Below, piece by piece: positions 41,831-51,720 of a DNA stretch of 64,000 bases. The stretch comes from CAWBOV01 sp963790525 (GTDB lineage Bacteria > Actinomycetota > Actinomycetes > Mycobacteriales > Jatrophihabitantaceae), in assembly GCA_963790525.1 (NCBI GenBank), contig CAWBOV010000002.1, forward strand, positions 62,001 to 126,000, written 5' to 3'. Within the stretch, counting starts at the first letter, position 1; every line of letters begins with the position of its first letter. A program made the translations under genes and the position numbers. The notes beneath the pieces are model-generated. The model did no database searches. It had not been told where the DNA came from and worked only from the letters and a program-made list of their open reading frames with translations.

Positions 41831-44656
41831 TTACGCCGGCGCGGTGGCGATCGTTGCGGCGAGTTGGCGTCGATTCGCGAGGTCGAGTTTGCGATAGACG
41901 TTGGCGAGGTGCCACTCCACCGTCTTGGTGGCGATGTAGAGCCCGCGGGCGATCTCTGCGTTCGTCTCGCCCGCTGCTGCCATTTCCGCGATGCGACGCT
42001 CGGTGGCGGTGAGCGACTCGACGCCGGTCAGGTAGGCGCGGCGTGGGCGGCGGCCGGTGGTGAGCAGCTCATCGGTCACGTGACGCATCAGCGGTTCGGC
42101 GCCGGCGCGGGCCGTGATGTCCAGGGCCTGTTCGAGCACCATCCGCGCTTCGCTCTGCCGGTTCGTGCGGCGGAGCGCACTCCCGAGGGCGAGGAGGGAC
42201 CGGGCGTACTCGAGCACGCCGGCAGAGCGTTCCAGGACGGTCACGGATTCCGTCAGCAAGCGGATGGCGTCGTCGCGGTCCGCGACCAGCGCCGCGGCGC
42301 GCAGCGCGAGTCCGATGGTGCGCGCGGTCCCCGTCCGCCGGGCGATCGCGAGATCGGTGGCCGCCAGTCGGGACGCGTCATCGCCGCGCCCTGCCCGCGC
42401 CGCCGCGATGGCGGCGGGGGATCGCCAGGCGATGAACCCGGGATTCATCAGGCCCATCGCGTCGAGGTTCCGGCCGGCCTCCGCGTAGAGATCATGGGCC
42501 GCAGCCGGCTCGTTCTGAACTGCCGCGAGGTGCGCGCGCGCCTCGAGCACGAGGCAGCGGCCGATGGGGTCGACCGCGTCCAGGCCGGTCAGGACCGTCA
42601 CGGCCGCGTCGGTGTCGCCCAGATCCAGCGCGATGTGCGCCAGGTTGCTGTTGATCCACCCGTCGTAGAGGCGCCAGTCGTCGGTGTCGCAGGCGGCAAC
42701 CGCTCGCTGAGCGTGGGCCCGCGCGCCGATCAGATCACCGCGCCGGTAGGCCACCACGGCAGACCAGTGTTCGACGACGGTGGTCGTGATGAGCGAATCC
42801 CGCGCATGCGGCCACGCTGTCGCCGCCGCGAGAGCCCGCTCCGCACGATCGAGATCGTCGAGCATGACCAGCGCGACGACGGGAAGCGCGAGCGCGATCC
42901 CGTGGGAGGTGTCGTCGATCAACGGGTGGGCGCTGAGCGCGCGCTCGACCACTGGGGCGACGACCGCCGCCGGTTCTCCCGAGATGGCCATCCGCGCTCC
43001 CAGGTGGGCGCAGATGATCGGATCGTCGGGAATCTCGCCGAGTCTCGCGCGTTCGACGTGGGGCGCCAGCCGGTCGATGCGGTTCGGCCGTAGCCGTGGG
43101 TCGAACGTGGCGGCGGTCAGGTAGGCGGACAGGAGCAGGCGCGCGCGATCGTCAGCGGGATCGACCTCGGCCAGCCCGCGCTCGGCGGCGTCCGCGGCAC
43201 CGGCGATGTCCCCCGTGAAGAACCGGAGCCGGGACAACTGGGCGAGGATGTCGGCGCGCTCGCGCGGCTCAGCCACGTGGCTGAGCGCCTCGCCCAGCCG
43301 GGCCGACGCGTGCGGAGTGTCCGCCGCCGCCTCGGCCTTCGCGAGGTCGATCAGGGTGGGGATGTGCTCGGCCTCGGTGGGAGGTTCGTCGAGGGCACGG
43401 CGCAGCAGCGTGACGGCGCTGTCGAACTCACCACCTCGCAGGGCGTCTCGGCCCGCGGCGCTCAGCCGGGCGCTGACCCACGGCTCGGCGCGGGGGTCGG
43501 TGTGCAGCAGGTGACCGGCCACGCGGCCGTTACCCGCTCCCGCGGCCTCCAGGATCTCCGCGGCCCGGCGGTGCAGCCGGGCCCGGGCCAGTGGCCGCAG
43601 GTCAGCGCGGACGGACGCGGCGATGAGCGGGTGCGCCAGGCTCACGGACCGGCCCGGCGCGAGCAGATGAGCCTGGACCAGCAGATCGGCGGCGTCCTCG
43701 GCGATGCCGAGATCGAGCCCTGCCAGCTCCGCGGCCATGGGCAACGACGCCTGATCGAGCACCGCGACAGCGGCCGCGAGCGCCGTCGCTGCCTCGGGCA
43801 GCCGCGCCAGGCTCACGAGGACCGCGTGCAGGACGGACTCCGGCAGCAGCTCGTTCACCAACCGTGCCGCCTGCGCCGTCGGTGCGACTCCATCCGCGGC
43901 CAGCACCGTCAGCAGCTCGACGAGCAGGAACGGATTACCGCCGGTGGCGCGGGCGCACGCGTGGGAGAACTCGGGATCCGGATCGGTGAAGTCCGCCGAC
44001 CGGACGACCGCCTCGACAGCCGCCTCGCTCAACACGGCGGGAGTCAGGCGAACGCACCCCGGATGCGCGCGCAGCCGGTTGAGCAGATCCAGTGGAGCCT
44101 CCAGCTCGTCCGTACGCACCGCCACGATCACGCACAGGGCGACGTCGTCCATCGCGCTGACGGCATGCAGCAGGAACCGGAGCGACGACCGATCCGCCCA
44201 CTGCGCGTCGTCGATCAGGATCGCCAGCGCCGGCGCGTCGCCGCGGTCCGCCGAGCCCGCCAGGTTCAGCGCGAGCCAGAACAGGCCGTCGATCGTCGTG
44301 CCGGCACCGGTGTCCCCGAGCGACGCTCCGGGATCGGCGATGAGCCGCCCGGCAGGTGCGGCCGGTCCGCTGAGCAGCTGGGCCCGCTCGGCTTCGGTGC
44401 GGCGCAGCAAGGTGGGCGCGAACAGCCGGCGCGCGAGGCCGAAGGGAACGCCGCGTTCGAGCTCGACCGAGCGCGCACCGAACACCGGCACGCCGTGCTC
44501 ACCGGCCAGCTCGCGCGCCGCCTGCAGCAGGCGTGACTTCCCGACGCCGGCAGGGCCGTCGATCACGACCAGGCCGCCCTCACCACGCGCGGCGGCGGCA
44601 AGCGCCGCTCCGAGCGTCCGCAGCTCGCTCTCGCGTTCCCACAACGTGGCGCGCAT
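41831..44656 (-). CDS. LAL-type LuxR-family transcriptional regulator
   Basis: A 941-residue large ATP-binding LuxR regulator. An N-terminal STAND-type ATPase has Walker A VIDGPAGVGKSRLLQ (about residue 30) and Walker B LAILIDDAQWAD. A long helical (TPR-like) middle follows. A C-terminal LuxR helix-turn-helix (SLTATERRIAEMAAAGETNAEIARGLYIATKTVEWHLANVYRKL) binds DNA. Such regulators act as ATP-dependent switches, often for secondary or carbon metabolism. ATG 44656 follows GGGAGG. Divergent from the methyltransferase gene, its most likely target. Confidence 0.9.
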   Translation of the reverse strand: MRATLWERESELRTLGAALAAAARGEGGLVVIDGPAGVGKSRLLQAARELAGEHGVPVFGARSVELERGVPFGLARRLFAPTLLRRTEAERAQLLSGPAAPAGRLIADPGASLGDTGAGTTIDGLFWLALNLAGSADRGDAPALAILIDDAQWADRSSLRFLLHAVSAMDDVALCVIVAVRTDELEAPLDLLNRLRAHPGCVRLTPAVLSEAAVEAVVRSADFTDPDPEFSHACARATGGNPFLLVELLTVLAADGVAPTAQAARLVNELLPESVLHAVLVSLARLPEAATALAAAVAVLDQASLPMAAELAGLDLGIAEDAADLLVQAHLLAPGRSVSLAHPLIAASVRADLRPLARARLHRRAAEILEAAGAGNGRVAGHLLHTDPRAEPWVSARLSAAGRDALRGGEFDSAVTLLRRALDEPPTEAEHIPTLIDLAKAEAAADTPHASARLGEALSHVAEPRERADILAQLSRLRFFTGDIAGAADAAERGLAEVDPADDRARLLLSAYLTAATFDPRLRPNRIDRLAPHVERARLGEIPDDPIICAHLGARMAISGEPAAVVAPVVERALSAHPLIDDTSHGIALALPVVALVMLDDLDRAERALAAATAWPHARDSLITTTVVEHWSAVVAYRRGDLIGARAHAQRAVAACDTDDWRLYDGWINSNLAHIALDLGDTDAAVTVLTGLDAVDPIGRCLVLEARAHLAAVQNEPAAAHDLYAEAGRNLDAMGLMNPGFIAWRSPAAIAAARAGRGDDASRLAATDLAIARRTGTARTIGLALRAAALVADRDDAIRLLTESVTVLERSAGVLEYARSLLALGSALRRTNRQSEARMVLEQALDITARAGAEPLMRHVTDELLTTGRRPRRAYLTGVESLTATERRIAEMAAAGETNAEIARGLYIATKTVEWHLANVYRKLDLANRRQLAATIATAPA

Positions 44657-44784
44657 CGCCGCAACCTCCCGCCGCCGGCACCTGACCGGGGTGCCGGCGA
44701 GGGCGAAATCCCCGGGTATCGCAAGCCAAATCCCGGGGCCGCGCCCGGGCGTCACGCTGGCCGATCGATCGCGACGATACCCCG

Positions 44785-44974
44785 GTGATCAACGCACCGA
44801 GCATGCGAATCCGCGTCGAACGAGCCGCCGGCCCGATCACCGGCTGCCTGTTCGATGCCCACGATCGCGCGTGGCCGTTCCGCGGCTGGGTCGAGTTGAC
44901 CCACGCCATCGAGGCGGTTCACGCCGCCTGCCAGACCCCATCCCACCCTCTCGTCGACCGACCTGGAGTCCGCA
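44785..44974 (+). other. Possible small frameshifted ORF in the divergent gap
   Basis: The frame MRIRVERAAGPITGCLFDAH, then WPFRGWVELTHAIEAV (from ATG 44803) resembles short actinomycete proteins of the type that end in a GWLEL...AIEAL segment, but it has no stop before the methyltransferase and reads into it out of frame. It may be a small gene with a lost stop or indel. Its function is unknown. Confidence 0.3.
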
Positions 44975-45830
44975 ATGCCCCGTACCGAATCCGCCTACCT
45001 CCTCGACCCGGCCTGGCACGCCGAACGCGACCGGCTCAACAGCCTGAGCGAGCTGTACGACCCGACCACCATCGCACTCTGCGAAGACCTCGGCCTGACC
45101 GCCGGCTGGCACTGCCTCGACGCGGGCGCGGGTACAGGTGGCATCGCCGTCCGGCTCGCCGACGCGGTCGGGCCCTCCGGTTCGGTGCTGGCCGTCGACA
45201 CCGACACGCGCTTCCTCGCGCCGCTCGCCGGAGACACGCTGCAGGTCGCGACAGCTGGACGTCAGAACCGACGCCCTCCCCGAAGCGACGTTCGACCTGG
45301 TGCACGCGCGCCTGCTGCTCGAACACCTGCCGGAACGCGACGCCGTGCTGGCCTCGCTCGTCAGGGCTGTGCGTCCCGGCGGATGGCTCCTCGTCGAGGA
45401 CCTCGACTGGGCCACCGCGTCGGTCATCGATCCGCCGTCCCCGGTCCACACCCGCATCGCCGACGCCTGCATGGCCCTGTTCGCCGGACACTCCTACGAC
45501 CCCTTCTACGGTCGCACGCTGCCCGGCGCCCTGACGCGACACGGCCTGCTCGACGTAGCAACCCGAGCCGTGTCCGAGCAGGTCCGCGCGGACCGGGAAC
45601 GCGGCGTGCCGCAGTGGGAGCTGCTCGTCGATCAGCTGAGCCCGGCCCTGCTCGCCGCGGGCACGGTCAGCCGGCAGGACCTCGACGCATTCCACTCGCT
45701 GTGGCACGACGGGCACACCGTGTGCTTCGCCCCGCTCATGGTCAGCACCTGGGGCCGGCGCCCCGCGGGGACCGGCGGATTTCTCGCGTCGCCCGGAGAC
45801 GCGGCGGAGGTGGAGCGAACGAGCCATTAG
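44975..45830 (+). pseudogene. SAM-dependent methyltransferase, apparent frameshift near 45250
   Basis: Start ATG 44975 (MPRTESAYLLDPAWHAERDRL). The SAM motif CLDAGAGTGGIAVRLADAVG is in the first frame; the next strands (QLDVRTDALPEATFDLVHARLLLEHL) and the rest to 45830 (RPGGWLLVEDLDWATAS, VPQWELLVDQLSPAL) are in another. One base near 45250 accounts for it. The repaired product would be a class I methyltransferase of about 285 residues, UbiE/menaquinone type in style. The neighbouring LAL regulator is divergent. Sequence error or a real mutation cannot be told apart here. Confidence 0.78.
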
Positions 45831-45880
45831 CAGATTCACGAAGTCTGGTTCCACCACCCATTCGATCACTTGGAGTTGTC

Positions 45881-47466
45881 ATGTTCCTCTCTCGATTCAC
45901 CACTCACGGCGCCGCCGGGCACCATCCGCTCCGCGCCGCCCTCCTCCCACTGCTCGCGGGCTTGGCGGCGATCGCCGCATTCTCGAGCGCACCGACCTCA
46001 GCCGGAGCAGCGACGGCACCGCCACCGATCGCGCACGCGGTGTCCTTCGGCTACACCGGCGCCGCTCAGTACTTCACCGTGCCCACCGGCGTGAGCTCGG
46101 TGACGTTGACGGTCGACGGCGCGGCCGGGGGCAGCGGCCAGGCCACCTCGATCAGCACGAACGGCGGTGCCGGGGGCGCCGGCGCCCGCGTGCAGACCGT
46201 CAAGCCGGTCTTCGCGGGCCAGCAGCTCCGGGTCGAGGTCGGCGGCGTCGGCCAGAGCGCCGGGGACCCGAACGGCGCCGGGTTCGGCGGCAGTGCCGCG
46301 GGCGGCGCCGCCAACGGTGGAACCGGTGGCTACGGCGACGGCAACGACACCACGACCGGTGGGAGCGGAGGCGGTGGTGGCGCGGCCAGTGAGGTCGACC
46401 TCCTCGGCAACCCGGTCATCGGCACCGACGACCAGATCGTCGCCGTGGCCGGTGGAGGCGGTGGAGGCGCCGGTTCCGGTGCCATCGTGCTCTACGACGG
46501 CGGTGCCGGCGGCGCCGGCGGCAAGCCCGCGCTGGGCGGTATCGGAGGCACCGGTCCGGGCGCAGGAGGCGGCGGGTACGGCGGTGCCGGCGTTCAGGTG
46601 TACGGGGACAACGGGGAAGCTCGCCCGGTGGCAGCCAGGGCGGTGGCGGTGGCGGAGGCGGCGGCGGTTACAACCCCTTCGGCGGAGGTGCGGGCACCGG
46701 CGGGGCTGCGGGGTCGGCCGGCGCCGGTGGTGGTGGCGGCGGTGGAGGCGGCCTCTCCTACGCGCAATCCACGTCGGCCGCGTTCGGCCAGGCTCCGGTG
46801 AGTGGCAACGGCGCGGTGACGGTGGCGTGGACCACGGCCACAGACATCCAGACCGTCAAGGCGAGCGTCAGCCCGGTCACCGCCGGCAAGTCGGTCACCT
46901 TCACCGACACCGTGCTCGGCAGCGACCCCACCGGGCCCGCGCCGACCGGGACCGTCAGCGTCACCGGCCCGGGGCTCGCGAATCCGGTGATCGGCACCCT
47001 CGCGCCCACGGGCACGGGGACCTCACGGGCGACCATCTCCGTGACCGTCCCGAGCAGCAGCCCAACCGGCGGCCTGGCCTACTCGTTCCGGTACAGCGGT
47101 GACGGCACCTACCCCGCGGGAGCCACCGGCTTCGTGGAGACCGTCGTCGCTCCTGCCGGCGCCGACCTCAGCAGTGCCACCCTCGCCTTCGGCACGCACA
47201 CGGTCGGCTCCAGCACCGTCAAGACGGTGACCATCGCCAGCGGCGGAGGGGCAGCACTGACCATCACCGGTGCGCGAACCACTGGATCGCCGTACAGCAT
47301 CGTCACGAACACCTGCACCGGGCACACGTTCGCGCCCGGTCGGACCTGCTCGATCTCGGTGCGCTACCACCCCACCAGCAGCGGCAGCTCGACCCAGCAC
47401 CTGGTGCTCACCGACAACGCGCCGGACAGCCCCCAGCAGGTCAAGCTGACGGGGACAGCCCGGTAA
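45881..47466 (+). pseudogene. Secreted glycine-rich protein with Ig-like and ASH-type domains, apparent frameshift near 46615
   Basis: Start ATG 45881 with GGAG upstream. A signal peptide (LLPLLAGLAAIAAFSSAPTSAGAA) is followed by a glycine-rich domain (VSFGYTGAAQYFTVPTGVSSVT, many GGAGG runs). At about 46615 the frame changes within GGGGAAG. The frame then continues with more glycine runs, and an Ig-like repeat (VTAGKSVTFTDTVLG) follows. A C-terminal domain of the HYDIN/ASH type closes it (LSSATLAFGTHTVGSSTVKTV, then FAPGRTCSISVRYHPT). A surface or matrix protein is likely. Slippage in a G-run is the simplest cause of the shift. A terminator hairpin follows. Confidence 0.72.
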
Positions 47467-47489
47467 CCCGGCACGGAGAACAGCGCAGC

Positions 47490-47520
47490 GCGGCGCGGGG
47501 CCGGCAAGGTCCCGCGCCGC
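47490..47520 (+). terminator. Terminator hairpin
   Basis: GCGGCGCGGG pairs perfectly with CCCGCGCCGC around an 11-nt loop, 23 bp past the glycine-rich protein's stop. Confidence 0.72.
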
Positions 47521-47593
47521 GTTGCCACATCGTGAACCAACTCCAGGAACGCCGTAGCGTTGCCGGTGAGGTGACGTCGGACGAGGGGACCAC

Positions 47594-48055
47594 GTGGACG
47601 AGGACAACAGCACGCGCATCCCGGTGACCTACGAGAACTGTGAGCGCATCGCCGGGCCGTTCTACCACGGGACGAAGTCCGCGTTGGAGATCGGCGACGA
47701 GCTGGTCGCGGGTTACAACTCCAACTTCCAACTGGGCCGGGTGTCCAACAACATCTACTTCACCGCGCTGGTGGAGACGGCCGCGTGGGGAGCCGAGCTC
47801 GCGACGCGGCTGGCGGGGCTGAACGAGCGGGGACACATCTACGTCGTGGAGCCGCAGGGGCCGTTCGAGGACGACCCGAACGTGACCGACAAGAAGTTCC
47901 CCGGAAACATCACGCAGTCCTACCGGACCCGCCACCCACTGCGGATCGTCGGTGAGGTCGCCACCTGGAAGGGCCACGACCCAGAGGTCCTGCAGGGGAT
48001 GCTGGATCGCCTGGCCGTGCTGCGGCAGCAGGGACTCGACGTCATCGAGGATTGA
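47594..48055 (+). CDS. arr: NAD+ rifampin ADP-ribosyltransferase
   Basis: A 153-residue Arr protein. It ADP-ribosylates the ansa-bridge hydroxyl of rifamycins and so inactivates them. The family sequence is nearly unbroken: GPFYHGTKSALEIGDELVAG, YNSNFQLGRVSNNIYFTA, WGAELATRLAGLNERGHIYVVEP, DPNVTDKKFPGN and QSYRT. The start is GTG 47594. Chromosomal arr genes are common in soil actinomycetes, and there are no mobile elements here, so recent acquisition is not indicated. Confidence 0.95.
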   Translation: MDEDNSTRIPVTYENCERIAGPFYHGTKSALEIGDELVAGYNSNFQLGRVSNNIYFTALVETAAWGAELATRLAGLNERGHIYVVEPQGPFEDDPNVTDKKFPGNITQSYRTRHPLRIVGEVATWKGHDPEVLQGMLDRLAVLRQQGLDVIED

Positions 48056-48238
48056 CGAAGCCTGGCGTGGGACCTGTCGTCGGTGACCGTGACCCACAGC
48101 GCTCGTGACGGCACGCCGTAGTCCTCGGGAGGGACCATCGCGCGGGCGAATCTCGCTCTGAGGGATGACGACAGCCGGTGCGCTACGCGACGAGGCTTGC
48201 CGTCGTCGTGGTTCCCATCGAGGTCTGGAGTCCCTGTC

Positions 48239-48562
48239 ATGTCCGTAGCTCTGATGATCCTGCTGCCGTTGCCCATCGGCTGGTTCGTCCATCACCGGTT
48301 GACCGCGTTCGTCGCGTATCTCGCCGCGTTCAGCTTCGTCTTCACCTTCCAGTCGACCATGTTGATCACAGAGTGGGTCGGCGGCAACAAGAACGCCTTC
48401 GGCGGATACCCGAAGGCGAACAAGGACGACGTGTGGAGTTACGGCGTCGTCAACCTGGTGTTCCTCGCGATCGGCGTCGGCCTGCTCACGCTGGCCGGCG
48501 TCGTGTCGTCGCGGCGACGGTCCCGTCAGGCCGCGCCTGTCGGTGAGCGCGTTCTCGCGTGA
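48239..48562 (+). CDS. Small membrane protein
   Basis: A 107-residue protein with about three membrane helices (ALMILLPLPIGWFVHH, TAFVAYLAAFSFVFTFQS, VVNLVFLAIGVGLLTLAGVV) and a short basic tail. The central loop reads GGNKNAFGGYPKANKDDVW. I do not recognise the family. ATG 48239 follows GGAG by nine bases. Confidence 0.6.
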   Translation: MSVALMILLPLPIGWFVHHRLTAFVAYLAAFSFVFTFQSTMLITEWVGGNKNAFGGYPKANKDDVWSYGVVNLVFLAIGVGLLTLAGVVSSRRRSRQAAPVGERVLA

Positions 48563-48640
48563 GAGGAACAGGCAGGGAGTGGTTGCGGGGGTTCGCGCTC
48601 GGCGGCCACACTTTTCGCCAGAGACCGGTAGGAGGGCGCG

Positions 48641-49831
48641 ATGAGGCGGGTATCGCCGACGCGGTCGCTGGTGGCACCGCTGGCCGGGTGGGAGCGGGTG
48701 GCCGTGGCGGACGTCGTGTTCGCGGCGGTGCTGAGCGGGTTCGCGGTGCAGTCGGCGCTGGGAACGGGGTCGAACGCCCACAATCCGAACGCGGGCGCGA
48801 CGGCTGCGCTGGCTGTGCTGGTGATGACCGTGCCGGTGGTCCTTGCGCGCCGCCGGCCGGTGGCGGTCAGCGCTGCGCTGGCGGTCGGTGCCGGGCTGAA
48901 CTGGGTGGTGATCGGGCACCTGGTTCGCTGCGGCGCCGGCCTGCTGGCGGTGTTCTACACGGCGTTCGTCCTCGGTGCCCGCTGCCGGTTGCGGTTCGCG
49001 GCGATGGGGCTCGGGCTGCTGGCGGTGGACATCGTCTGCCAGGCGTATTCGGATCCGCGGCTGGGACCCGGCGTCATCGTCTACATGGTTCCCATCGCGG
49101 TCGCCTTTGCCGCAGCGGGCCGGCTGGTGCGCAGCCGGAACGCGACCGTCGCCCAACTTCGGATCAGTACGGCGGAGTTACGGGCCCAGCGGGAGGAGAA
49201 CGCCCGCCTCGCGGTGGCGACCGAACAGGCTCGCATCGCCGGCGATCTCGATGGATTCCTGGCCGAAAGGGTGGACCGGATCGCCGGCGCAGCGGCTACC
49301 GGACGCGCATCCCTGGCCGGCTCGCCGGAGCACGCGCGCGAGGCGTTCGAGACGATCGGCCAGTCCGGGCGGGCGGCGCTGACCCGTATGCGAGACGTGG
49401 TCGGTGACCTCACGGGCGCTCCCGGCGGACCGGCCGGGACCGAACCGGCTCCCGTCCTGGCGGGCCTGGACCGCCTGCTGGCCGACGCTGCCGAAGGGTC
49501 GGCGCGGCTCCGGATCGTCGGGGATCCGCGGCTGCTTCCGCCTGGCCTGGAGTTGTCGGCCTACCGGATCGTGGAACGTCTGCTGGAGGCCATCGACGGT
49601 GACCTCGTGCCCGGTCACGTGCGCGGTCCGACGGAGGTGACCGTTTCCTTCGGACCGCACGACCTGCAGCTGACCGTGACCGGCCCGACCGCTCGGCGGG
49701 GCGATGTACGCGCCGCTCTGGCCGCGGCCGCCGAACGGGCCGCCGTGCACGGTGGCAGCATGCGCACGTCGACGGTCAACCGGTGTCGGACGACGGTCGT
49801 GGCACTGCCGCTGGTCACCGGATCCGTATGA
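48641..49831 (+). CDS. Pseudo-histidine kinase (degenerate HisKA_3)
   Basis: A 396-residue membrane protein with the layout of a NarL-partner sensor kinase: four to six membrane helices, a linker and a dimerisation region. The His box that should read RIARELHD is RIAGDLDGF, so the phosphorylated His is missing. The C-terminal ATP-binding part is also degraded: the N box and glycine box are not recognisable, and it ends GGSMRTSTVNRCRTTVVALPL. It therefore should neither bind ATP normally nor autophosphorylate. It overlaps an intact kinase by 4 bp, so it is likely a regulatory or heterodimer partner. Confidence 0.8.
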   Translation: MRRVSPTRSLVAPLAGWERVAVADVVFAAVLSGFAVQSALGTGSNAHNPNAGATAALAVLVMTVPVVLARRRPVAVSAALAVGAGLNWVVIGHLVRCGAGLLAVFYTAFVLGARCRLRFAAMGLGLLAVDIVCQAYSDPRLGPGVIVYMVPIAVAFAAAGRLVRSRNATVAQLRISTAELRAQREENARLAVATEQARIAGDLDGFLAERVDRIAGAAATGRASLAGSPEHAREAFETIGQSGRAALTRMRDVVGDLTGAPGGPAGTEPAPVLAGLDRLLADAAEGSARLRIVGDPRLLPPGLELSAYRIVERLLEAIDGDLVPGHVRGPTEVTVSFGPHDLQLTVTGPTARRGDVRAALAAAAERAAVHGGSMRTSTVNRCRTTVVALPLVTGSV

Positions 49832-51009
49832 CCCCGGTCAGGTCCGAGGGCACGGCTCGCCTGATGGCCTGGGGGCGCCGGCGAGTCGATCCGGCGCTGG
49901 CGGTCGTCCTGACCGTCGGTGACGTCGTCCTCGGTATCCCGGACTGGACCGGAAGCGGACTGGTCGTCCTGGACAGCGCGTGCATGGTGGGCGTGTGCGC
50001 GCTCGTGTGGTGGCGGCGCCGGTTTCCGGTCAGCGTCGCCGTCGCCGCTGGAGCACTGCTGCTGGTCCCGTACCTCAACAGCGCTGGCGGCATCGTCGGC
50101 AACGGTGCGGTCAGTGACCCCGCCGGAGCGGCCTCGTTCCTGATCGCGTTTGCTCTCGGTTCGCAACTGCCGTGGGCGCGGTCGTTGCTGGGGCTGCTCC
50201 CGCTGACCGCAGGCCTGGCGATCCCGGCCGGCCAGTTCAATCCGTTCCTGCTGATGGTCACCTTCGGGCCGTGGCTTGCCGGACTGGTACTGGCCTCGCG
50301 CCAACGCGCGGCCGACCAACTGGCCCGTCGCGCCCGGGAACTCGCCGAGGAACGCGACCTGTTCGCCGCTGCATCGGTGCGGTACGAGCGCGCGCGTATC
50401 GCTCGTGAACTGCACGACATCGTGGCGCACAGCGTGAGTCTCATGGTGGTCCAGGCGAACGCCGGCGCGTATCTGGCCGGCACCGACCCTGACAGTGCGG
50501 CAGAGGCGTTCGACGCGATCAGCGAGACGGCCGATCAGGCCCGCGCCGAGATCGATCGTCTGGCCACCCTTCTCGACGCCACGACGCCGGTCGAACCGGG
50601 TGGGCTGACCATCGTCGACGAGCTCGTCGCTCGGGCCCGGACCGCGGGCGTGCAGATCACGTATCAGGTCAGCGGTGCCGTCGACCACCTGCCCGCGGCC
50701 GGCGTCGAGGCCATCCACCGCGTCGTCCAGGAGTCGATGACCAACGCACTCAAACACGCGCCCGGCGCGGCGATCACCGTCACGCTGCGCGGCGCAGACG
50801 ACGTCGTCGAACTGGGCATCCACAACCGGCGGCCGGACGCCGGGGCGGCCGCGGTGGCGCTGGGGTCGACCGGAGGCGGCCACGGGATCGCCGGCATGCG
50901 CGAGCGGATCAATCGCTGTGGTGGCACCTTCCTCGCCGGGCCGGACGGCGACGGTGGCTGGGACGTGTCGGTCCGGCTGCCGCGCCGCGCGCAGGTACCC
51001 GCCCCGTGA
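49828..51009 (+). CDS. Sensor histidine kinase, NarL/DesK-type
   Basis: A 393-residue membrane kinase. It has five or six N-terminal helices and a phosphoacceptor box RARIARELHDIVAHSVSLMVV (His about 200). The HATPase_c domain has QESMTNALKHAPGA (N box) and GGGHGIAGMRERINRCGG (G box). ATG 49828 overlaps the previous stop, and the next gene's GTG overlaps its own stop. It phosphorylates the downstream response regulator. The signal is unknown. Confidence 0.92.
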   Translation: MTPVRSEGTARLMAWGRRRVDPALAVVLTVGDVVLGIPDWTGSGLVVLDSACMVGVCALVWWRRRFPVSVAVAAGALLLVPYLNSAGGIVGNGAVSDPAGAASFLIAFALGSQLPWARSLLGLLPLTAGLAIPAGQFNPFLLMVTFGPWLAGLVLASRQRAADQLARRARELAEERDLFAAASVRYERARIARELHDIVAHSVSLMVVQANAGAYLAGTDPDSAAEAFDAISETADQARAEIDRLATLLDATTPVEPGGLTIVDELVARARTAGVQITYQVSGAVDHLPAAGVEAIHRVVQESMTNALKHAPGAAITVTLRGADDVVELGIHNRRPDAGAAAVALGSTGGGHGIAGMRERINRCGGTFLAGPDGDGGWDVSVRLPRRAQVPAP

Positions 51010-51695
51010 GCACGGTCGCCGGCGAGGTCGGCGTCGACGACCCGATCACGGTGGTGGTCGCCGACGATCAGCGGCTGGTCCGCGCCGGCTTCCGGGTGAT
51101 CCTCAATGCCGAGGCGGGCATCAGCGTGATCGGCGAGGCCTCCGACGGGGCCGAGGCTGTCGCCCTGACGAGGCGGCTCGCGCCCACCGTGGTCCTGCTG
51201 GACATCCGCATGCCGACCGTGGACGGGCTGGCTGCCGCACGCACCATCGTGGCCGAGACCTCGAGCCGGGCATTGATGCTCACGACCTTCGACTCCGACG
51301 AGTACGTCTACGCGGCCCTGCGCGCGGGGGCGAGCGGATTCCTGCTCAAGGACGCGCCCAGCGAGCATCTGGTCACTGCCGTCCGGAGTGTCGCCCGCGG
51401 GGACGCACTCATCGATCCGGTGATCACCCGCCGCCTCATCCAGCGGTTCGTGCATGCCGCCGGACCCGCGGATGAGGAGCACACGCCGCTGGCCACGCTC
51501 ACCGCTCGCGAGCGGGACGTGCTGCGCCAGGTCGCCCGAGGGCTGTCGAATGCCGAGATCGCCGTGCACCTGGTGATCGAGGAGAACACGGTCAAGACCC
51601 ACGTCGCCCGCATTCTCACCAAACTCGACCTGCGCGACCGGGTCCAGGCCGTCGTCCTCGCCTACGAGACCGGCTTCGTCACCCCGCATCGCTGA
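51006..51695 (+). CDS. NarL-type response regulator
   Basis: A 229-residue response regulator. Receiver with VVVADDQRLVRAGF, phosphoacceptor Asp in VVLLDIRMP, switch residue in LMLTTFDSDEY and Lys in GFLLKDAPS. The LuxR output domain is LTARERDVLRQVARGLSNAEIAVHLVIEENTVKTHVARILTKL. GTG 51006 overlaps the kinase stop. Target genes unknown, possibly the adjacent membrane-protein genes. Confidence 0.93.
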   Translation: MSTVAGEVGVDDPITVVVADDQRLVRAGFRVILNAEAGISVIGEASDGAEAVALTRRLAPTVVLLDIRMPTVDGLAAARTIVAETSSRALMLTTFDSDEYVYAALRAGASGFLLKDAPSEHLVTAVRSVARGDALIDPVITRRLIQRFVHAAGPADEEHTPLATLTARERDVLRQVARGLSNAEIAVHLVIEENTVKTHVARILTKLDLRDRVQAVVLAYETGFVTPHR

Positions 51696-51720
51696 CGCCC
51701 CCGCACCCCCGGGCCGCGTA

